A stretch of DNA of 28,930 nucleotides from Minisyncoccota bacterium (GTDB lineage Bacteria; Patescibacteriota; Minisyncoccia; Minisyncoccales; GCA-002788555), in the NCBI GenBank assembly GCA_028697615.1, contig JAQVET010000001.1, forward strand, positions 1-28,930. The letters run 5' to 3'. Both the position numbers and the translations under genes were made by a program. The first letter of the stretch is position 1, and every line of letters starts with the position of its first letter. Shown piece after piece: positions 24,174-28,930 of the stretch. The notes under the pieces were generated by a model. The model ran no database searches. It saw only the letters and a program-made list of their open reading frames with translations, and was not told the origin of the DNA.

Positions 24174-24689
24174 TTAGGGTATACCAATACAATAACAATA
24201 TCTACCTAGTTTTGGATTAGAACCAACTGTACAATCGTTGTCATCGCCATCGCTACCGTCATCGTTACCACAATCAACCCCATAAACATTAGCCCCGTCA
24301 ATATCTTGGCTTAATGGTCCTTTAGGATCTTCCTCCAAACCTCTTTCTAAATTAGCACCTAAAATAAACCCTGGTGCTCCACTTTTAGAAATTCCTTTGC
24401 CATAAAAAAAATCAGTTTTATCTAGAGGGTCTTTAGCTAGAGCAGAAAGATATTTTCCGTCAGTTGTTAATTCACTAAGAGAATTTGGATACTGACCAGG
24501 ATTATCGCCTTCATACATTAAAATTGCATCATGAATTTCTTTAAGGTTTGCAACCCTTTGCGCATCTCTTGCTTTTGCTCTTGCTCCACCAGTACTAGCA
24601 AAAATGATCGCAGCCAAAATAGCAATAATCGCAATAACAATCAAAAGTTCAATTAGGGTAAAACCTTTCTTCTTTTTTATTATTGTCAT
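24174..24689 (-). CDS. Type IV prepilin-like protein, Asp-rich C-terminal loop
   Basis: 171 residues. Prepilin leader ending Gly9-Phe10 with TLIELL and mature Glu5, then a hydrophobic spine and the helix GARAKARDAQRVANLKEIHDA. Cysteines at 140, 153, 165 and 167 frame an Asp/Asn-rich loop GNDDGSDGDDND (141-152), which resembles calcium-binding loops. The end YCYCIGIP parallels YCIINP in the neighbour. It is the first gene of the pilin unit and follows a TTGACA promoter with a palindrome. Over 64 bp coding for the leader end and spine, its DNA is identical to the next gene although the rest has diverged widely. Confidence 0.9.
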   Translation of the reverse strand: MTIIKKKKGFTLIELLIVIAIIAILAAIIFASTGGARAKARDAQRVANLKEIHDAILMYEGDNPGQYPNSLSELTTDGKYLSALAKDPLDKTDFFYGKGISKSGAPGFILGANLERGLEEDPKGPLSQDIDGANVYGVDCGNDDGSDGDDNDCTVGSNPKLGRYCYCIGIP

Positions 24690-24728
24690 ATCATTATTTT
24701 TAAAAATACAACGACCTTTAAATATATT

Positions 24729-24754
24729 TTGTTATTATATAAATATAATAACAA
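24729..24754. promoter_or_regulatory. Perfect 12-bp inverted repeat over the pilin promoter
   Basis: TTGTTATTATAT (24729-24740), 2-bp centre, ATATAATAACAA (24743-24754): a perfect palindrome. Its right arm covers the -10 element of the pilin promoter, which fits an operator. It has no T-run suited to termination of rmuC. Confidence 0.6.
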
Positions 24755-24772
24755 ATCAATATCATTTGTCAA
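24745..24772 (-). promoter_or_regulatory. Promoter of the two-pilin unit
   Basis: On the minus strand TTGACA (24772-24767), 16-nt spacer, TATTAT (24750-24745). The -35 is a perfect match and overlaps the last codons of rmuC. The leader to the pilin start at 24689 is about 50 nt. It contains AAAGG far from the ATG and no close ribosome site. Confidence 0.65.
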
Positions 24773-25835
24773 GATATTTGTTGAGGTCGGTATTTCTTGT
24801 AGTAAATTCAACAGATTTCAGCTCACGCGTTTCATCTACACCAGAGGAAGAATCTAATCGAAGTTCCCTAATAGAATTCCTTATTTTCACTATTGCTTGT
24901 TTATATTCATTATAGGCGTTAGAAATCATTATCTGTCCACGAGCAATTTTATTTTCTAAGATGTCATCCATAACATCTAAGTTTTTTGAAATAACCATCA
25001 AATGACTTTGTAGATGCTCCATATCTATAGAAATACTATATTGTGAGTAAAGTTTATACATATAAAGCAAAAGAGGCAAGATCATAGAATAAGGCACCAA
25101 AATCACATCGCTTTCTTTTGCTTTAATATGGGCATCGCTTAAAACACTATAAACTGAATCGGGTAAGGCCATTATTGCTTGAGACCATGTAATTGTAGGA
25201 TCAATATATCCCTTGACCTCTTTAATTCTTTTTATCGCCTCTTTTTCAATTTCTTTTATGATTGCTTTTCTCTTTTCTTGCGACGATTCACTCTCTAATT
25301 TTAATAAAAGATCACCTGCTGGCCATTTTGAATCAATTGGAAGTCTTTTATTATTTGGTAGAATTAATGCAAATTCAACAATCTTCCCTTTTATTTGAAA
25401 ATTAGTTTCTATCATATCGGGAGGGAGTTGTTTAAATGTCTCTCTTAAAATTTCTTCACCAGAAAGTCCTTTACTTGAAGTCCCGGCAATAATTTCATCT
25501 ATTCTCTTTATTCTTTCAATATATTCTGCCTCTTTTTGTTGACGCACTTTTTCTGCTGTTTTTAAATCTTCGATCGATTCACGCGCTTTTTCAACACCAT
25601 CTTTCAAAAAAACTTGAATTTCTCCACTTGAAATAAGTTTTGATTTTATTTCTTGGATATCGCTTGCCTGCTCCATATTAATTTGACTTTGCTGCCCAAG
25701 TTTTTCGCTAATTTGAGAAATATAATTTAAAACATCTTCGGATACACCTTGTTTTTTTTGTTTTGTAATAAAAAAAATAATAATTCCAAAACCTAAAATC
25801 AAAATAGCAATTATAATTAAAAAAATAGGTTCCAT
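24762..25835 (-). CDS. rmuC: DNA recombination protein RmuC homologue
   Basis: 357 residues. N-terminal membrane helix (about 3-23), then a coiled-coil-rich region to about 118, then the RmuC core: SGEEILRETFKQLPPD (125-140) and VEFALILPNNKRLPIDSKWP (153-172). The latter matches the PD-(D/E)xK-like nuclease fold proposed for RmuC. Family members limit inversions and rearrangements. It ends in TGA, with the pilin promoter inside its last codons. Upstream is a gap with a possible promoter and a dispersed repeat. It is short compared with E. coli RmuC (about 475). Confidence 0.88.
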   Translation of the reverse strand: MEPIFLIIIAILILGFGIIIFFITKQKKQGVSEDVLNYISQISEKLGQQSQINMEQASDIQEIKSKLISSGEIQVFLKDGVEKARESIEDLKTAEKVRQQKEAEYIERIKRIDEIIAGTSSKGLSGEEILRETFKQLPPDMIETNFQIKGKIVEFALILPNNKRLPIDSKWPAGDLLLKLESESSQEKRKAIIKEIEKEAIKRIKEVKGYIDPTITWSQAIMALPDSVYSVLSDAHIKAKESDVILVPYSMILPLLLYMYKLYSQYSISIDMEHLQSHLMVISKNLDVMDDILENKIARGQIMISNAYNEYKQAIVKIRNSIRELRLDSSSGVDETRELKSVEFTTRNTDLNKYLDK

Positions 25836-25876
25836 AATTGAATTAACGAATTAAAAAGTAAAGTATTAAAAAATTG

Positions 25877-25903
25877 ATTATAATTCAAAACTCAAAATGT
25901 AAA
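25877..25903 (-). promoter_or_regulatory. Candidate rmuC promoter
   Basis: On the minus strand TTTACA (25903-25898), 15-nt spacer, TATAAT (25882-25877), 42 nt before the rmuC start. The spacing is short, and the stretch is rich in A/T, so chance is possible. Confidence 0.4.
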
Positions 25904-25930
25904 ACTAAAACTGTGTAAGTCAAAATTAAA

Positions 25931-25957
25931 AAAACTAATAACTTGAAAATTTCGAAC
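25931..25957. repeat. Dispersed intergenic repeat, copy B
   Basis: Core TAACTTGAAAATTTCGAAC, 25 of 27 positions equal to copy A at 12171-12197. It lies about 95 bp upstream of rmuC in the same relative orientation as copy A to thpR. The rest of the gap 25836-26004 is A/T-rich without a gene. Confidence 0.8.
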
Positions 25958-26004
25958 GCTTTTAATTTCTTATTAATTTTATTTATTATCTATTATATCC
26001 CTAT

Positions 26005-26970
26005 TTATACAAGTTGTAAATATAATTCAAATAAAATAAATAAAATATAGATAAATATTAATATAATTCCTTCTTTTTGAGAGATAAAATTTTTTGTTTT
26101 TGCAAAAAAATAAAAGAAAATAGCAATAATAAAACTAAAAATAATAGTCGATAAAAACGGCGTGATATTTGTAATTTGTATTGGACAAATTAAAACAGTT
26201 AATCCTAAAATTAATGTAGTATTTGCAACCACGGACCCCATCAAATTACCCAAAACCATATCTTTATGGCCCATAATAATTGATTTTACTCCAAAAGTAA
26301 ATTCAGGTAAGTTTGTTCCTAATGCCACAATAAAAAGTCCTATAAAAACTAATGGTAAATTTAAGCTTTCAGCAAAAAAAGTACTTGATTTTACTACACC
26401 TTCGGCTGAAATTAAAAGTAAACAAACACTTATAATGAAAAGTAAAATATCTATAATAAAATTTTTGAAGGCTTTTTTATCTCTTCGAAATCCATTAACA
26501 ATAGTTTTGTCAAAAATTTCTTTTTTTGAAAAACTTTGCCATAAATATAAAATAAAAGCTAAAAGCAATATTATACCATCCGCTCTTCCTAAGCTCCCAT
26601 CTAAAATTAAAAGAATCGGTAAAACTAAAATAAGAGCACATAAAAGTGAATCTTTTTGAGCTATTTTTGATTCTATTTCTAAACCTTTCGCCATCAAGGC
26701 ACCAATCCCCACAAGTAAACTTAAATTAATAATATTTGATCCCATAACATTAGCGAAAGAAAGTTCGGGATGATTGTAAATCGCTGAAGAAATTCCAACA
26801 AAAAGTTCTGGTAGCGACGTACAAAAAGCCATTAATATAAAGGAAGCTATAAACTCTTTCCATTTTAAAAATTGAGAAATTCTACTTAATGTTTTAACAG
26901 TTAAAGATCCTGCTTTAATTAAACAAATACAAGATAAAATAAAAACTATAATCCAAAAATATATAGGCAT
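26005..26970 (-). CDS. CaCA-family sodium/calcium exchanger-like protein (YrbG type)
   Basis: 321 residues, about ten membrane helices, inner membrane. The two inverted alpha repeats of the family are plain: FCTSLPELFVGISSA...NVMGSNI (about 49-80) and ALGTNLPEFTFGVKS...NLMGSVVANTT in the second half. Each holds the acidic residue in LPE that binds the cation. The loop between the halves is short, as in prokaryotic members. Ca2+ export against Na+ or H+ is the family role. The exact ions are not readable. It lies 45 nt after the permease gene on the same strand. Confidence 0.9.
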   Translation of the reverse strand: MPIYFWIIVFILSCICLIKAGSLTVKTLSRISQFLKWKEFIASFILMAFCTSLPELFVGISSAIYNHPELSFANVMGSNIINLSLLVGIGALMAKGLEIESKIAQKDSLLCALILVLPILLILDGSLGRADGIILLLAFILYLWQSFSKKEIFDKTIVNGFRRDKKAFKNFIIDILLFIISVCLLLISAEGVVKSSTFFAESLNLPLVFIGLFIVALGTNLPEFTFGVKSIIMGHKDMVLGNLMGSVVANTTLILGLTVLICPIQITNITPFLSTIIFSFIIAIFFYFFAKTKNFISQKEGIILIFIYILFILFELYLQLV

Positions 26971-27015
26971 ATAATATATAAATTTTTTTAAAATTTTATT
27001 TTTAAAATTAAAAAA

Positions 27016-28137
27016 TTATTTTATAAAATATACTATCTCATAAATAATGCCGATGACAAAAATTGCTATCAAAAAATATCTTAAAACTCTAAATTTTTGG
27101 GGGTTAACTTTTCTGTGCATTAAAATAATTAAAATCCCATCTATAGCCAAAAGAACACCGCCAAGAATACTTATTATTTGAATAAAATTTTGCACTCCTA
27201 AAAAATAAAGAATTAAAGGTATAAAACAAGTAATTGCCCAGGCAACATTTTTATTTATTTTTAAGTCAAACCAAAAAACTTTCTTTAATGTAAGCCCCAT
27301 AGTAATAAAAGATGTAAAACAAGTTAAAAAACCAAAAAATAAAGATAAATTTAAAATACCCTGTGGCAGAAAATTATTTAAACAAACCATTGCACTTTCG
27401 GTAGTTGCTTTTCCGCAAACTCCCAAAATTATAAAAATAAAAAATAGATAAACAACAATGGGTATTAAAATAGCCAAGGCAACAATCTTTTTTAACTTTT
27501 TTTTATTTCTGTCAAGCATCTCTTCTGCTTCAGGAATCAGGGCAGCACCCCATAAAGAAAATAAGACTGCTCCGTATGGCAGAAAAATATTTTGCGCTGT
27601 TGCCTTTCCGATAAATAAATTATCGACATTTAAATGTGGCACGCTAACAAAAAATAAAACTCCCAAAATTAAAATAAATAAAACCAGTCCCCAAAATTCA
27701 ATTGATGAAACGTACTTGATATCAAAAAATATCAAACCAGCAGCTAAAATAAAAAAAATAATAACCCCCCAAAAAGAATTTTCACCTATTCCAAAAGAAT
27801 TTAAAATTGTATTTAAGAATCCTCCCCCGATGATTAAATAAGACAAAAGAGTACCAATAATCCCAAAAATCGTAGAAAAGAAGGCGATTTTCTCAGCAGT
27901 GCTTCCTAAATGTATTTTTGCAAAACTTGGAAATCTTTTTAAATCAGGTGTCTTAACGCTTACATCAACAAAAAATAGATGTACAATAATTGCCACCAAT
28001 CCTAAAAATAAAAAATAAAAAAGCATTGTCCAAAAGCCAACTTGCAGTGTAATATAGGGCAAAGCGAAAAGACCAACTCCAATAATGGTTCCTGAAATAA
28101 TAGAAATTACTGAAATGGTTTTAGAAAATGATTTCAT
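27016..28137 (-). CDS. Amino-acid permease (aromatic amino acid/HAAAP-like)
   Basis: 373 residues, about 11 hydrophobic segments. The first helix holds the Gly-rich SGTIIGVGLFALPYI (18-32), typical of amino acid/polyamine/cation permeases. The later LFSLWGAALIPEAEEMLDRNKKKL pattern (quoted in parts: FSLWGAALIPEAEEML and DRNKKKL) is found in Trp/Tyr-type permeases. Import of an amino acid would suit an organism with reduced biosynthesis, but the substrate is not predictable. It lies 58 nt after the P-type ATPase gene, and a minus-strand TATAAT lies in that gap. Confidence 0.8.
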   Translation of the reverse strand: MKSFSKTISVISIISGTIIGVGLFALPYITLQVGFWTMLFYFLFLGLVAIIVHLFFVDVSVKTPDLKRFPSFAKIHLGSTAEKIAFFSTIFGIIGTLLSYLIIGGGFLNTILNSFGIGENSFWGVIIFFILAAGLIFFDIKYVSSIEFWGLVLFILILGVLFFVSVPHLNVDNLFIGKATAQNIFLPYGAVLFSLWGAALIPEAEEMLDRNKKKLKKIVALAILIPIVVYLFFIFIILGVCGKATTESAMVCLNNFLPQGILNLSLFFGFLTCFTSFITMGLTLKKVFWFDLKINKNVAWAITCFIPLILYFLGVQNFIQIISILGGVLLAIDGILIILMHRKVNPQKFRVLRYFLIAIFVIGIIYEIVYFIK

Positions 28138-28195
28138 AAAAGTTATTATCTATAATTAAATTTATTATATTGAAAATTTAAATAATTTATATAAT

Positions 28196-28930
28196 CTATG
28201 TTTTATGCCGAGTAATAAAATACCATTTAGTAGCCTCAATCAAAACTAAATTTATTATTCCTATACCCAAAATTATCAACCAATCATTAAAATTTAGAGG
28301 AGTAGTTTTTAATAAGGTTTGAAGTCCAGGAACATAAATAGCCAAAACAAGCATCAAGAATCCTACCACAAAAGCTCCTAATAAATATTTATTTGAAAAA
28401 GGATTTATATGCCATAAATTTTTTCTTAAGCTTTTACAAGAGAAAACATAAAAAATAGAATCAATTGTAAGACAAGCAAAAATTATTGTTCTAATATAAT
28501 TAATATTATGATTCTGATTCCAAAGCCAAAAAAATAATCCCAAAAGTATTAAATCAGTAATCAATCCAATAATAAAAATAATAGTTTTCATTTCACTCGT
28601 TAGTAAAGAAACATTATGCCCATTTGGTTTCTGTTTCATTAAATCTTTTTCTTTAGGTTCAAAAGCTAAAGCAATATCAGGTAGACCATCTTCTATTAAA
28701 TTTATCCATAAAATTTGTACAGCAGTAATCGGCAAGGGAAGCCCAGCTATTATACTAGTACTAATTAATATTACTTCTGTAAAACTATCCGAAATTAAAT
28801 AGGTAATTACCTTTCTAATATTATCTAAGATAGCCCTTCCTTCCTCTACCGCCGCAACAATAATTGAAAAACTATCATTAAGTAAAATTAAATCAGAGGT
28901 TTCTTTTGCTACTTCAGTACCAGAACCAAG
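28196..28930 (-). CDS. P-type cation ATPase (P2-like), C-terminal part
   Basis: The open frame continues past the methionine at 28735 to the window edge, so the N-terminal part of the gene is outside. The visible 244 residues begin in the hinge, SGTEVAKETSDLILLNDSF, which follows the GxGxND motif in P-type ATPases. The transmembrane domain follows with LPLPITAVQILWINLIEDGLP, quoted here in parts LPLPITAVQILW and INLIEDGLP, then ALAFEPKEKDLM. These are the M5/M6 ion-site signatures of P2A/P2B pumps for Ca2+, with IEDGLP in place of the more common VTDGLP. Four more helices reach the C-terminus. Ion specificity is uncertain. Confidence 0.92.
   Translation of the reverse strand, partial: LGSGTEVAKETSDLILLNDSFSIIVAAVEEGRAILDNIRKVITYLISDSFTEVILISTSIIAGLPLPITAVQILWINLIEDGLPDIALAFEPKEKDLMKQKPNGHNVSLLTSEMKTIIFIIGLITDLILLGLFFWLWNQNHNINYIRTIIFACLTIDSIFYVFSCKSLRKNLWHINPFSNKYLLGAFVVGFLMLVLAIYVPGLQTLLKTTPLNFNDWLIILGIGIINLVLIEATKWYFITRHKT

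Noticed and set aside
24604..24915. Plus-strand frame crossing the pilin start, its promoter and the rmuC end
   Set aside because: It overlaps two well supported minus-strand genes and a promoter, and has no recognisable pattern.
24762..25835. UGA read as glycine (Gracilibacteria-type code)
   Set aside because: rmuC ends at TGA at the expected end of the protein, and no conserved glycine in the recognised proteins needs a TGA codon.
26162..26659. 165-codon open frame on the plus strand opposite the CaCA exchanger gene
   Set aside because: Long only because the membrane-protein gene on the other strand has few of the triplets that make stops. Its Lys/Ser/Ile-rich product is the antisense image of hydrophobic codons.
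27458..27841. 127-codon plus-strand frame opposite the permease gene
   Set aside because: The same antisense effect. No recognisable domain and no promoter.
1..28930. Avoidance of GGNCC as proof of the endonuclease target
   Set aside because: I can find about 20 sites by eye, close to the number expected from base composition, so no avoidance can be claimed.

Overview
The window is AT-rich (roughly 30% GC by eye) bacterial DNA with compact, mostly gap-free operons. Several traits point to a Patescibacteria/CPR (Parcubacteria-like) genome: type IV pilins with the GARAKARDAQR-type helix after the hydrophobic spine, a ThrRS without a TGS domain, a MiaB without a TRAM domain, a pil operon attached to cell-wall genes, and starts with almost no Shine-Dalgarno sequence. 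This placement is inference. All frames read through with the standard code, and TGA acts as a stop (rmuC), which argues against the UGA=Gly code of Gracilibacteria/Absconditabacteria.

Layout. (1) 1-141, minus: tRNA-Gln(CUG) with a decayed tRNA-Gln-like copy just 5' of it. (2) 237-12113, minus: one almost continuous run, in transcription order thpR, murC, a DegT-type aminotransferase, a FemAB-type transferase, ftsQ, pilM, pilN, pilO, a small PilP-position membrane protein, pilB, pilT, pilC. It joins lipid II/cell-wall and division functions to a type IV pilus machine. (3) 12114-12353: divergent control region carrying a microsatellite and one copy of a dispersed 27-bp repeat. (4) 12354-14327, plus: an AmmeMemoRadiSam pair (radical SAM enzyme and MEMO/LigB protein), then tRNA-Ala(CGC) touching the upstream stop codon, then a strong terminator. 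(5) 14393-23444, plus: dnaE, a two-gene type II restriction-modification system (methyltransferase and TdeIII-like endonuclease), thrS, decayed miaB-like fragments, miaB and miaA (overlapping by 8 nt). (6) 23582-24772, minus: a self-contained pilin unit of promoter with palindrome, two prepilin genes and terminator. (7) 24762-28930, minus: rmuC, a CaCA-type exchanger, an amino-acid permease, and the C-terminal part of a P-type cation ATPase that runs off the window.

How they fit together. The pil operon supplies the motor ATPases (PilB, PilT), the platform (PilC) and the PilMNO alignment complex, while the two prepilins near 24 kb are candidate fibre subunits. No prepilin peptidase or secretin is visible. 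miaA and miaB act in sequence on A37 of tRNA. The restriction-modification pair sits tightly between housekeeping genes and looks inserted.

The most unusual items are the series of decayed miaB-end fragments before miaB, the 64-bp identical tract in the two pilin genes, the tRNA-Gln relic, and the murC-degT-femX-ftsQ-pilM order. I did not find a convincing wholly new system.
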